A stretch of 12,259 nt of DNA from Trachipleistophora hominis (lineage: Eukaryota; Microsporidia; Pleistophoridae). The notes beneath the pieces are model-generated. The model did no database searches and was not told the DNA's origin. It was given only the letters and a program-made list of their open reading frames with translations. The stretch spans positions 14,509 through 26,767 of the forward strand of contig JH993817.1 of assembly GCA_000316135.1 (NCBI GenBank). Direction: 5' to 3'. Shown here one piece after another: positions 1-8,335 of the stretch. The first letter of the stretch is position 1. Each line of letters starts with the position of its first letter. The position numbers were made by a program, and so were the translations under genes.

Positions 1-2744
1 CTCAGAGTGTAGTGCACGGGCAAAACATTCGTATTTACCATACGTTCAGGTGCTTGCGTTGTCATATTTGTGATAAAAAATGACAAGATAAACATTATAA
101 ATAAAAACAAAATGGAACAACTTTAAGACAAATCTGCAACTTTATGTGTGATCATAAACAAATAAAACAAGATCATACGAGATCAATAATAAATCCGTAA
201 AAACTGATGTATTTCAAACAATGAACAAAAACAGCAATTTTGCACAAAAAAATATTTAATTGACACATTGCACTGAATGTCGAATAATTAATTAAATACA
301 TTTCTTCAAAAAAACGTTGACATATTACACATTTTGCCTAAGTAATTTTCAATTTGAGATATCACTCAATTGTTACATCATTTGATAACTTAAGACAATT
401 TATGGTATGAATACGGTCAAGGAATGGTATGAGATACGTATATTCAAAAAATGATTTTGAACAATAGCAATTAAACCAATTTTTTTACAAACGCGTTTTG
501 ATTAAAAAAGAACCTCTAAAACACTAGATGAAGCACGACGAAATAAGCGATGTAAACGTAAAGAATGAAATTAAAAATTGATTGTTAGATCTTTTACTGA
601 TCATTGGAGGAAGTTTTAAAAGTAGCATATTCACATTTGAGTTAATTAATGGTTTATATGTTTAATCCAATATTTCGTATGTGACTTTAATTAACCTAGC
701 AGGCTAATTAAATGTATAAATAAAACATAAACTGTGAATAGAAACGATAACATACGTTTAGTAAATATTCATCAAACTGTGAATAGAAACGATAACATAC
801 GTTTAGTAAATAAACATAAACTGTGAATACAAACGATAACATACGTTTAGTAAATAAATAACATATAAACGGTATTATAAGTACATCATAAGATGAGAGT
901 AATGAAATGCAGTACCAAAAAAATACCAGAACACATGTTATCATGAATGTTTGAACTAACAAAATGTGAAATAATTTGAAATCTACACATATTATATCAT
1001 AATTTGATACTACCACCAATAATACTAAAATGGTAACACTAAATTCTAAGAAATTACAACCCCTTACCAGATATAAAATGTTATCAGGTGAATGATAATA
1101 AATAAGACTCTTTTTTGAGAAATGGAAACAAGGTTAATAGCTAGACATTAAATTTATAGCAATAAGCAAACGCTTTACGAGAGAATTTAAATATGTCTGG
1201 CACTTTAATTATATCTTGCTACAACAAAGTTTTGTTTCTTTTATCTTCACTCGGCTCCTTTATATTCCTTCCATCACTTGCTTTTTTTTCGTTATGGGGC
1301 GTACGAAATTTGTTCAGATATAATAAGTAGGTATTAGATGTAGCTTCACAATAATATTCTATATTACATCAAGTTGTTGTGAAATTTGTGCTAACTAGAA
1401 ACAATTCTCATTGACACGTTCTCGGTTGAAAAATATAGAGAAATACATTCATATATCTACAGTCTCCAGCTTCAGAAGATTAGAATCGGCATTTACAATT
1501 TTTCAAATCGGGATTGCTCTGCGAAACAGTATTATCACACAGAGAAATCTCTTATTGCTGCTGTAATTGCTTTGGTGAAACAAATATTGTGTTTACGTCA
1601 TGTTTTGCGGTCTAATTTATGACCGTGGTATTATATACTCTACTTATTATGTCATTAACGCATAGAAGATTTCGTTTGCAGCGATTGACCGATTCTCTGT
1701 TCGGAATTAAACGAAAAAATTAGCCAAATTTTCATAGTAAGAGTGAACTGCGAATGAAAATTAATTTTATTTTCCAAGAAGGAACAAAGCACTGAGAATC
1801 TAAGATGTGATGGATGTACTCCAAATTCTAGTCAAACAAACTTTGTAGAGCATTTTGACCTAAAAACTGTCTTAAAATTGTAGGGAATAACTGAAGATGT
1901 AAGTAATTTTAATCTTAATAAGTAATTTTAATATTCTTTTAAAAAACTGTCTCAGATAGGAAGAAACTCATTCGTATCCAACAAAATTTTTATAGGGAAA
2001 GGTGTTTCTCATTTGCTTATTAATTTTTTGTTACGCGTTTTACTTCTCAGGAATGCAATAAGTAGCGTGACATATACACAATAACGCACCATTTGTACTT
2101 CTAATGAACATATGTTGAACTAGACATGAAAAGTTTAAGTCGTAATTAGGATAATTTTTATGAATATACCCGTGGCTATGTTTTAGATCACATACTCAGG
2201 TAAGCACGACAGAAAATATGTATTTAGTAGACTTGTTAGGTCACTTATCCCATTATACGAAGTCTGAATACTTGAGGAACCATTCGAAGAAAAAAGCACG
2301 AAATGAATCAGAATTATATTTTTCAATATAGTAAAACTGTATATAATTTACGTATGTACGTTTACCAAGGAGCGGACTTAATTTATCTGTATCCTCAAAG
2401 AATATTGTTGTGGATGATAGTCACGATAAATACTTTTTATTAATAGCCCCATTTTTTGACCAATACAATAATGGATTAAAGCACTTTATTTAAAGTACTG
2501 GGATAATTTTAACGATAATATTTAATTTAAGCGGTAATTAGCATGTTAATGGTACCCGGTAGAACTTTGGGCCATACTAAGATCATTTGGAAGCAAAATA
2601 TGCATTTGTATCAGCAATTACTTGTTGTTTTAGCCATGAACACGAAAATAATTTTCCACATCAACATTCAATATTTCGAGTGTTTTAATAATTCTGGTCC
2701 GCAAAAACTTGCTTTTAGTATGAATAGGCGTTGTGCTATATTGC
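1..2744. other. AT-rich gene-free stretch
   Basis: I see no gene here. The few open frames are short, rich in Phe/Ile/Leu/Tyr, and no longer than expected by chance in DNA this AT-rich. The stretch contains the tandem repeat at 729-858, annotated separately. A smaller direct repeat of TAAGTAATTTTAAT occurs at 1900-1913 and 1919-1932. An AT-rich hairpin lies at 2480-2499, with arms AGCACTTTA and TAAAGTACT, one mismatch and a TT loop. The first ~60 bases are slightly more GC-rich and may be the tail of something cut by the window edge. A 70-residue open frame at 2543-2755 has no recognisable feature. Confidence 0.7.
729..858. repeat. Three-copy 44-45 bp tandem repeat
   Basis: Units begin with AAACTGTGAATA at 729, 774 and 818, giving periods of 45 and 44 bp. 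They are almost identical over AAACTGTGAATASAAACG and ATAACATACGTTTAGTAAAT; the third has C for G at the variable base. The junctions differ (ATTCATC after unit 1, AAACAT after unit 2). Each unit contains AAACG and CGTTT arms around an 8-nt centre, so each could form a small hairpin. A minus-strand open frame runs through it at 708-1019, but I do not regard that as a gene. Near-identity in such AT-rich DNA suggests a recent minisatellite-type expansion. Confidence 0.85.
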
Positions 2745-3120
2745 TATTCTACTAGCTGCGCTATTTCATTTATAAACGGATGTTTAAATTGGAATATACT
2801 CAATAAGAATCTTTTCTTTGGTTTTTAGATTAAATATTTGTCGGTCACTTTCACATTGTTAACGATTCTCCATAGAGATAGGAAAATTAATTTTCTGTCA
2901 TTGTTAACGATTAATCTAAACATCGATCGTAAACAACTGCTGAGTGAGCGTTAGAAGATGGAAACTTCATATTAACATATAACCTATCAATAGTAATGAA
3001 AAGATGAAATAATATTTTTTGAATTTTTTTACAAACTGGCCAATCAGCTCGCGAGTTGTCTTTTTATTACACAAAAAATGATGAGTATTGTAATCAAATT
3101 GAGTTAGGTGATGGTGTAGA
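2745..3120 (+). repeat. Decayed copy A of the intergenic repeat family (probable)
   Basis: This segment shares ordered anchors with the unit at 3772-4140. TATTCTA plus CTGCGCTATT is at 2745-2765, against 3772-3789. CATCGATCGTAA is at 2921, against 3944, so the spacing is nearly equal (165 versus 164 bp). It also shares anchors with the better-preserved units: ACTGCTG at 2936, 100 nt before CTGGCCA at 3036, compares with ACTGCTG at 7742, 97 nt before GTGGCCA at 7839. A stem-loop (arms 2901-2911 and 2926-2936, ten of eleven positions paired, 14-nt loop) sits where other copies have theirs. A 14-bp direct repeat, CATTGTTAACGATT, occurs at 2854 and 2899. The bases between anchors are too AT-rich to align by eye, so boundaries are approximate. 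Confidence 0.42.
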
Positions 3121-3771
3121 ATATGTATTTTGTGATAGGTAACAAAGGTAATCAACCTAGGTATACGTTACGTAACTAACAACTATTTAGTTGATTGTTA
3201 AACCAGTAACAATTTAGAAAAGGCGTTTACAGACATGCGCTATAATTAAATGATTAGTCAACATAGTACTCACATAGATCCTACATCATGATTATTTTTT
3301 GCCTTTTAATTAAACTAGGGCTAATTTCACACCTCTTTCATTTTTGGGTAGTGACAAACAATTCGTTTCATTTAATAGGCCAATTAATGTATGAAATACT
3401 TTTAGTTAATATTAATCCTACTAGGAATTTATTATTTGATTAGTCTAAGTAACGGGCTTTCACATGAAGGCATGCTATTGGCAATCTTAATGTTATCGAT
3501 TAGTTGATATGAGAATGATAACATCATGATGGATATTATCAATAATATGCTTATATGCGGTTTGGTGTATTAATATAAGAGTAATTTGGCTGATACTTTG
3601 TAGATCAAAGCCAAAAGTGACTGTAGAATCAGTATGAAAGTACAATTTATGATGGTTCTATAACAAAAAACTTTAATTGACATTGTTAGAGAATATATAA
3701 AAGACGCAGATACAACAATAAGGTTGGGAAACATCCTTCCATATGCACCTAACAATCAATGAACTTTTTCA
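3121..3771. other. AT-rich spacer, no gene seen
   Basis: No open frame here is longer than about 60 codons, and no motif or RNA gene is recognisable. A 61-codon minus-strand frame at 3570-3755 has no start context or protein feature to support it. Confidence 0.6.
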
Positions 3772-4140
3772 TATTCTAACTGCGCTATTCTATATACGAA
3801 ACATTGGTTAATTAATGTATATTTAATTTACTCACTCCTAATTTAGCTTCACTCTCTATTTTAATGGAGATTACTTCATGTGGTTGTTATTTTTCAACAA
3901 GGGCTTATAAAGTTAGCTCGTGCCTGGGAATTATTTTTCTTTGCATCGATCGTAACTACTTGCTGGTTATATTTTGAAAGATAGGAGTTGAATAGCTGTG
4001 ATAATATGTTACCCATTTTAAATATTTGAGAGGAATATCTTTTTTGAAGTGGCCATTAATATTTTGAGCTGTCTTTTTTAAATATTAAGATAGGATGAGA
4101 GATATGTGATGCATTCTGGAAGTATGAAGAGTAGACAAAT
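3772..4140 (+). repeat. Decayed copy B of the intergenic repeat family (probable)
   Basis: It shares with copy A the TATTCTA/CTGCGCTATT block and CATCGATCGTAA followed by a related tail ending in TGCTG. It also holds AGTGGCCATT at 4048-4057, 101 nt after GATCGT; the unit at 7971-8250 has the same pair 96 nt apart. CCTGGGAA at 3923 matches CCTGGGAA at 7669 in the best-preserved unit. I could not find a convincing stem-loop at the expected place, and there is no AATAAA at the expected 3' spacing, so this is the most eroded copy I would still list. Confidence 0.38.
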
Positions 4141-5109
4141 GAATTTGATATAGTTTGATCTGGTCACCAGAATTAAAACTAAAATAACACATAACACACC
4201 TAAGTAAAGCAGCTAGGTAGTTTTAACACCATTCACAGAAATATTGTCATAGTTTCACCTCGTGGTTCCATCCAAAAGGATAATTTAGCCATAAAAGGCT
4301 TTACCATAAAAGAAAAAAGGAGAAGAACAAAAAAAGAATTGTTTACCAAATGTAATTTAATTTTAGACCATAATATAGATATAACTTTGAAGTTTTCAAC
4401 CTATAAAACTACTTTAGATAGTAAATAAATTCAATATTTATTATTTAGACCTATCAAACTAATGCTGCTGTTCAATATGACTAATGACGTGTCTTGTTCT
4501 AATTGAATAAATCAATATTAGCCCATCATTAATATTATTAAAAGACAATTCACAAACTGATTGATGGGTTCAAGAGAAAATCAAAGAATTTTATTGGACA
4601 TTTGGCAGAAAAGTTACGAATTGTCGTGCAATTCTCATATTTCAAAATTCATACGATAACCATTTGTCAACAATATTCACAGAAAATGTCGCGCTTTGGT
4701 TAGGAATTGATTTTCAACCTTTACTGAGAAATGTAAAATACGTGAAATTGGGTTTAGTAAAATAAAAAAAGAAAACAAATAGAACTAAATTTTGTTAAAT
4801 CGTGTTTATTTAATCTTCCATTTTATAAATATGATAGAGCAACTAAATTTTAAACTTAACCTTGACATTACTGGGCCTTTGATAAATGCTCGTTTATTTT
4901 AACAAATTATACAATTTTTTGAATAGATATCATAAAATTAGCACGATTGAAGTAATTTGAACACATCAGTAATTTTAAAAGTTAATCAATTCAAAAGTCC
5001 TAATTGAAATTTTAACTTTACACTCTTATATCGAGTTACAATTTTTAGACTATATTATTTCTTTTATGGATATACTTATTGATTGAATATACAGGAAGAG
5101 TAATTCGGA
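4141..5109. other. AT-rich spacer, no gene seen
   Basis: No coding frame of note and no RNA gene was found on either strand. A small AGCC/GGCT hairpin around 4287-4300 and several poly-A tracts are the only visible features. Confidence 0.6.
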
Positions 5110-5690
5110 CAAAAAATAAATTTTGGCGTGTGCTAAATAAAATATCATATAGTTCAATAGCATGTATGTCAACACGATAGACCAGAATACAAACTTAATT
5201 AAATAAAATATCAATTTCTATTTTGCAAGACAAGCGAAATGTATATTGCTATAAGTATAAATCACAAAAACAACATTACGAATCAATATCCTAAAAAGAA
5301 ATGTAAATAGAAGATGCAAGTTTGTTCCGTTTAACAGTGTAAAAGCAGGAACTAATTGATCACAATGGGGAACAATGCTAATCACGTGGTCGCTTTTGAT
5401 AGGGAAGTTACTAATTATGGTAGATATGTAAATTGGAGTTAAAAAGCAAGAAAGACGCGTGATGATTAGCAAGAGTGGAATCATTGGTGTATTTGTTAAT
5501 GTTTAATTAGCAATAACTGTTAATTGAAAGGTAAAAATTTGCAAAACGGATGCAACGCTATGAGAGAATTGTATATCCATGAACAAACGGTCGGCGAGGC
5601 CATGCTCGGCGCTCAGCGCGCCAGGAGAGTCTGTTTGGTATGTGAGGAATTGTGAGGCGTTAATTAAACTGACTTTCAAGCAACAAAAAG
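5110..5690 (+). repeat. Copy C3 of the intergenic repeat family
   Basis: This copy is collinear with the unit at 7394-7910. GGCGTGTG occurs after an A/T run at 5125 (7408 in the other). A hairpin lies at 5462-5484 (ATGATT/AATCAT arms), against 7712-7733. The identical 10-mer TGTTAATGTT is at 5494 (7732). CATGAAC is at 5578 (7823), and GAGGCCATG at 5596 (GTGGCCATG at 7839). AATTAA at 5662 lies where the others have AATAAA. Spacings agree within a few bases in the 3' half. The 3' part (about 5589-5632) is a GC island in AT-rich DNA, with a perfect GCGC-TCA-GCGC hairpin at 5609-5619. The 5' half is decayed and rests on GGCGTGTG plus a weak block near 5277. Confidence 0.62.
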
Positions 5691-6173
5691 AGAAAACTGT
5701 ATAGTTAAGAATTAATACATTTCTCCGTAGAAATCACAGGAGGAGGACCTATCATCCATAAAATTATGTACAATGGGGAGTATAGCACGAAGAAATTTAG
5801 TTGGAAGAGCTGAAAACATTGGAATCGTTTCTAATCAAGAATACAGAAGGACAAAAAAATTGAATTATAAAGACAATATGCTCCTCGAAACAGATACAAT
5901 GTTCTAAAAATAATATCTACTAGTTACGAGTTTTTAAAATTGTTATCAAAATGGAAGTTGGCACCCAAATTCTCCAAAAAGCAAAAAATAAAAGATTTGT
6001 TGAAAAAAAGAAAGAGGTGAGTTTATGTATGTTTACACCACAAAAATGGCGGGAGAGCATTTTAATATATGAACGTATTCTTTATATTCTTTCAAGTATA
6101 CAATAAATATATGACAACTTTCAGAATTTTATGTTTTTAGGTCAATATTTTCCATTTTCGGAAATTTTAAAAC
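5691..6173. other. Spacer with two very short open frames
   Basis: No gene can be established here. Two ATG-led frames are worth recording because their composition is less AT-driven than the background. One at 5773-5907 (44 codons) begins MGSIARRNLVGRAENIG. One at 5951-6106 (51 codons) begins MEVGTQILQKAKNKRF and is lysine-rich. They are in different frames and I recognise neither. A GTGAGT after GAG at 6017 and TTTTTAG at 6134-6140 look like splice sites, but splicing them gives a stop after nine codons and does not reach the next gene. Confidence 0.4.
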
Positions 6174-6192
6174 TATAAAAGCGCAAAATTTT
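6174..6192 (+). promoter_or_regulatory. TATA-like box and AAATTT-like motif before the coiled-coil gene
   Basis: TATAAAA at 6174-6180 lies 29 nt before the ATG. AAAATTTT at 6185-6192 lies between it and the start. AT-rich motifs of the AAATTT type close to the start codon are known in several microsporidia, which fits a very short leader. Both motifs could also arise by chance in this composition. Confidence 0.42.
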
Positions 6193-6202
6193 CAAGCTTA
6201 AC

Positions 6203-6976
6203 ATGATTTTTTTACTTGCAATTTATCTTTTGCAACTGTACGCAACGGATCAAGAGACTGCAAGAAGTTCAGAAGCACTAAGAAGTGCCAGGACTAGTTT
6301 TGAAGTTATTGGATGTATCGGAGTACAATCCGAAGGTTTGGAGGAAGTACTGCTAGTTGATGAGTTGTTTTTTAATCGATATAGTGATATGAGGTCTTGT
6401 CAAATGGCCCGCATGTGTTTTGAAGCATATCAGAGGTCTTTGAATGTGTTTGTCAAATTTTTGTCAGAGTTGTTAGATGAAGGAAATGTCATTGAGCGAG
6501 AAATTGACCAGATACGGTACAACAAACAATTGGAACAAGAAGCTATGGAAGAAGAAGCAGCCAGGCAAAAACAGGAGGAGCAAGCCGCTGCAATGCTTAG
6601 GCGAGCACAAGAAAGAGAAGAAGCAGCCAGGCAAAAACAGGAGGAGCAAGCCGCTGCAATGCTCAGGCGAGAACAGGAAGCTGAAGCTGAAAAAGCAGCC
6701 AAGCATGAGTGTCAAAGAAAAGTTGAAGCGAATATTGATGATGAAGGGAAAAGGAGACAGGCAAAATACGAAGGCTGTAAAGATGAGGGGATGACTAGGG
6801 TTGAACAAGAGCAAGAGGACGAAATAGTAAAAGGTGAGAAAGAAGAAAGAGGTAAAACTGGTACTTTTAGGAAATGGAAAATGATACAACTAGTACTGGA
6901 AAAACGTGAACAAGATGAAAAAGATGATACAAGTGAAGAAGAGGATTCAGATCTGGATTTTCAAAAATGTGACTAA
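6203..6976 (+). CDS. Predicted secreted coiled-coil protein, 257 aa, hypothetical
   Basis: Function is unknown. Residues 1-14 form a hydrophobic segment (MIFLLAIYLLQLYA) that looks like a signal peptide, with possible cleavage after A14, suggesting export. Residues ~15-110 are mixed and probably helical, with cysteines at 38, 66 and 72. Residues ~100-245 are dominated by Glu, Lys, Gln, Arg and Ala and should form a long coiled coil. Residues 117-138 and 139-160 are a tandem duplication of a 22-residue unit (EEAARQKQEEQAAAMLRR core), encoded by two 66-bp copies. The tail is acidic (TSEEEDSDLD) and ends near a cysteine. The ATG is the first in frame and follows a TATA-like box. The gene is visibly richer in G+C than its flanks, and the frame is uninterrupted with no intron needed. 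Reality of the gene is near certain; secretion is likely; the coiled coil might mimic many unrelated proteins in searches. Confidence 0.88.
   Translation: MIFLLAIYLLQLYATDQETARSSEALRSARTSFEVIGCIGVQSEGLEEVLLVDELFFNRYSDMRSCQMARMCFEAYQRSLNVFVKFLSELLDEGNVIEREIDQIRYNKQLEQEAMEEEAARQKQEEQAAAMLRRAQEREEAARQKQEEQAAAMLRREQEAEAEKAAKHECQRKVEANIDDEGKRRQAKYEGCKDEGMTRVEQEQEDEIVKGEKEERGKTGTFRKWKMIQLVLEKREQDEKDDTSEEEDSDLDFQKCD
6550..6681 (+). repeat. Two tandem 66-bp units inside the coiled-coil gene
   Basis: Units at 6550-6615 and 6616-6681 are identical over 47 consecutive bases (from 6551 and 6617) and differ at six positions near their ends. The length is a multiple of three, so the frame is kept and 22 residues are duplicated. 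The high identity at synonymous sites points to a recent duplication or to ongoing homogenisation. Confidence 0.92.
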
Positions 6977-7115
6977 ATGAAGTGGATTGTTGTCTGATTT
7001 GAGAATGTGTTAGTGGAATGAACAACCGAGATAAGAGTGGTAAGAGATTTGTGGTAAAAAACTCGTACAAATTCCGAGTTGATTGCCTACATGTTTTACA
7101 AATGTGAAATGGTAT

Positions 7116-7121
7116 AATAAA
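7116..7121 (+). terminator. Possible polyadenylation signal
   Basis: AATAAA lies 140 nt after the stop of the coiled-coil gene. It is the first canonical hexamer after that stop, but chance occurrence is likely in AT-rich DNA. Confidence 0.25.
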
Positions 7122-7393
7122 TTAAGTAAGTATTAATGGGTTACTTGTTTAGTATCAGCATTGTCTTGATTTAAACACTATGGTCTTCTGTGTACGACAT
7201 GATAAATTTTAATTTACTAGTCGTTTATGTCGTAGTAGTCACTTATTACGCTAGAGAGCTCGTTGATGCATCATATATCATATAACTATAGGCCAGCTGT
7301 TTATTTCGTATAGTTTGTGAGAATACATCGTACATTTATTTAAATATTTGATCGCTAGTGAATATTAGAGAGATAATTAAACCTACTTCCAAC
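7122..7393. other. Spacer, nothing recognised
   Basis: Ordinary AT-rich intergenic DNA between the coiled-coil gene and the first well-preserved repeat unit. No open frame, RNA gene or clear repeat is visible. Confidence 0.6.
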
Positions 7394-7910
7394 AGAAAAA
7401 AAATTTGGGCGTGTGAATTTAATTAATTCTCCCCTACCATCTTGGAAGGCCGTTGTCGCTAATCCAGCGATTTACAGCGAATGTGCGCTTATCGCCTTGC
7501 TGGATACGGCACAACCGCCCCGTTTTACGGGGAAAATGCTCATTTTGCGGGAAGGAGGCAAGGGGAACCGCATGGTATTTCCTATAGAGGTTTGAAAATG
7601 GTTTGAGTACACAACAAGATTCTTTGGCTGTCTGAGGAGTCGCTAGGAACTAAACACATGTGAATATTCCTGGGAAGAGGAATTTCTCGGAGTACTCCTG
7701 AGAGGGGATCTCACGCAAGTCATAACTTGCGTGTTAATGTTACTGCTGCGGTAGCAGAATATCTTTCTGTTTTTGTGAGGGTGCGTACGAAGCTTTGCAC
7801 GAGGCGGCGCACTAATTCTCTTCATGAACCAAATGCCGGTGGCCATGGTCGGTCCCAACGGAACAGAAGAGTGTGTTAAGTTAAGTGAAGTCTGTAGTAT
7901 TAATAAATAA
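7394..7910 (+). repeat. Copy C1 of the intergenic repeat family (best preserved)
   Basis: This non-coding unit has ordered landmarks. An A-run with GGCGTGTG is at 7408, followed by a GC-rich section (about 7425-7600). The block at 7527-7577 matches 41 of 52 aligned positions with 7971-8022. CCTGGGAAGAGG and CCTGAGAGGGG lie at 7669 and 7697. A perfect 9-bp hairpin is at 7712-7733 and a 5-6 bp hairpin (CTGCT/AGCAG) at 7743-7757. CATGAAC is at 7823, GGTGGCCATGG at 7838, and AATAAATAA with an A-rich tail at 7902. An open frame at 7413-7595 lacks an ATG start and is not conserved in the neighbouring copy. The stronger G+C content suggests this is the youngest copy. It could be a short non-autonomous mobile element or a structured RNA gene; I matched it to no known RNA family. 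Confidence 0.72.
7712..7733 (+). other. Conserved stem-loop of copy C1
   Basis: CACGCAAGT pairs perfectly with ACTTGCGTG around a CATA loop. It follows AGGGGATCT, just as the hairpin of the next unit follows AGGGGGATGT. The stem sequence differs between units but pairing is kept. Confidence 0.65.
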
Positions 7911-7970
7911 AAAAAACTTTTAAGTGAAAAAAAATTAAAAAAATTTTCTCATTGAAAATCACTCAGATAT

Positions 7971-8250
7971 ACGGGAAAAATGCCTATTTCGCGGAAAAGA
8001 TGAAAGAGGAAATCGCATGGTAACTACTCCGGGGAAGGGGGATGTCACATGAACCAGCAGTTATGTGTCAAGATCGTTGTTGCAATCAAAGTACACCTTT
8101 CTAATGCTGCAAGAATGAGTGCTAGGAGTGTTGCGGGAGGTTGAAAATAAAGTCTTTTCAAGAGTCAGTGGCCATTTTCGATCTCAGCGGAGCAGAAAAT
8201 TATCTTTGTGCGACGTAATGTAGTGTGAACAAATAAAGAATTCTTTTTAA
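7971..8250 (+). repeat. Copy C2 of the intergenic repeat family, 5'-truncated
   Basis: This copy begins abruptly at the ACGGG block (41/52 with C1) and lacks the first ~120 bp of C1. It then keeps the order: GGGGAAGGGGG, hairpin at 8046-8067, GATCGT at 8072, CCTTTC at 8096, GTGCTAGGAGTGTTGC at 8120, GTGGCCATT at 8168, CTCAGCGG, and AATAAA at 8232. GTGGCC to AATAAA is 64 nt, exactly as in C1. Relative to C1 it lacks about 110 nt between the first block and the hairpin. It ends about 85 nt before the ATG of the LRR-like gene, so that gene's promoter must lie in or right behind this copy. Confidence 0.72.
8046..8067 (+). other. Conserved stem-loop of copy C2
   Basis: CACAT and AAC pair with GTT and ATGTG, with one bulged G and a CAGCA loop. 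Compared with C1, the fourth and fifth pairs change from G-C and C-G to A-T and T-A, so both sides of the stem have changed together. That is the pattern expected for selection on RNA structure, although only a few pairs are informative. Confidence 0.6.
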
Positions 8251-8335
8251 AAAGAAAATATACCTAAAAATATTTTTGTTCTGAAAAGGGTTTGTCGGGT
8301 TACTAAAAAAGAACGACAAAAATCTATTTAACAAA

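Noticed and set aside
729..858. CRISPR-like array
   Set aside because: The repeats abut almost directly with no true spacers, and the surrounding genes are eukaryotic in style.
708..1019. Minus-strand open frame of 103 codons
   Set aside because: It is almost all Phe/Tyr/Leu/Val/Ile, runs through the tandem repeat, and is about the length expected by chance for the longest frame in DNA this AT-rich. It has no domain or start context.
5218..5484. Minus-strand open frame of 88 codons with a hydrophobic start
   Set aside because: It overlaps repeat copy C3, its composition follows the AT bias, and one or two frames of this length are expected by chance in the window.
6017..6140. Possible intron (GTGAGT to TTTTTAG) joining the 5951 frame to the coiled-coil gene
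   Set aside because: After joining, a stop appears within ten codons, and the phase does not match the 6203 gene.
6430..6889. Other-frame and minus-strand open frames across the coiled-coil gene
   Set aside because: They are shadows caused by the stop-poor Glu/Lys/Gln-rich repeat. The frame at 6203-6976 is longer, begins with a signal-like peptide after a TATA-like box, and explains the 66-bp periodicity.
7640..7870. Possible RNase P, SRP or spliceosomal RNA in the hairpin-rich stretch
   Set aside because: I looked for the conserved core strings of these RNAs and found none convincing. The presence of several diverged copies also argues against a single-copy housekeeping RNA.
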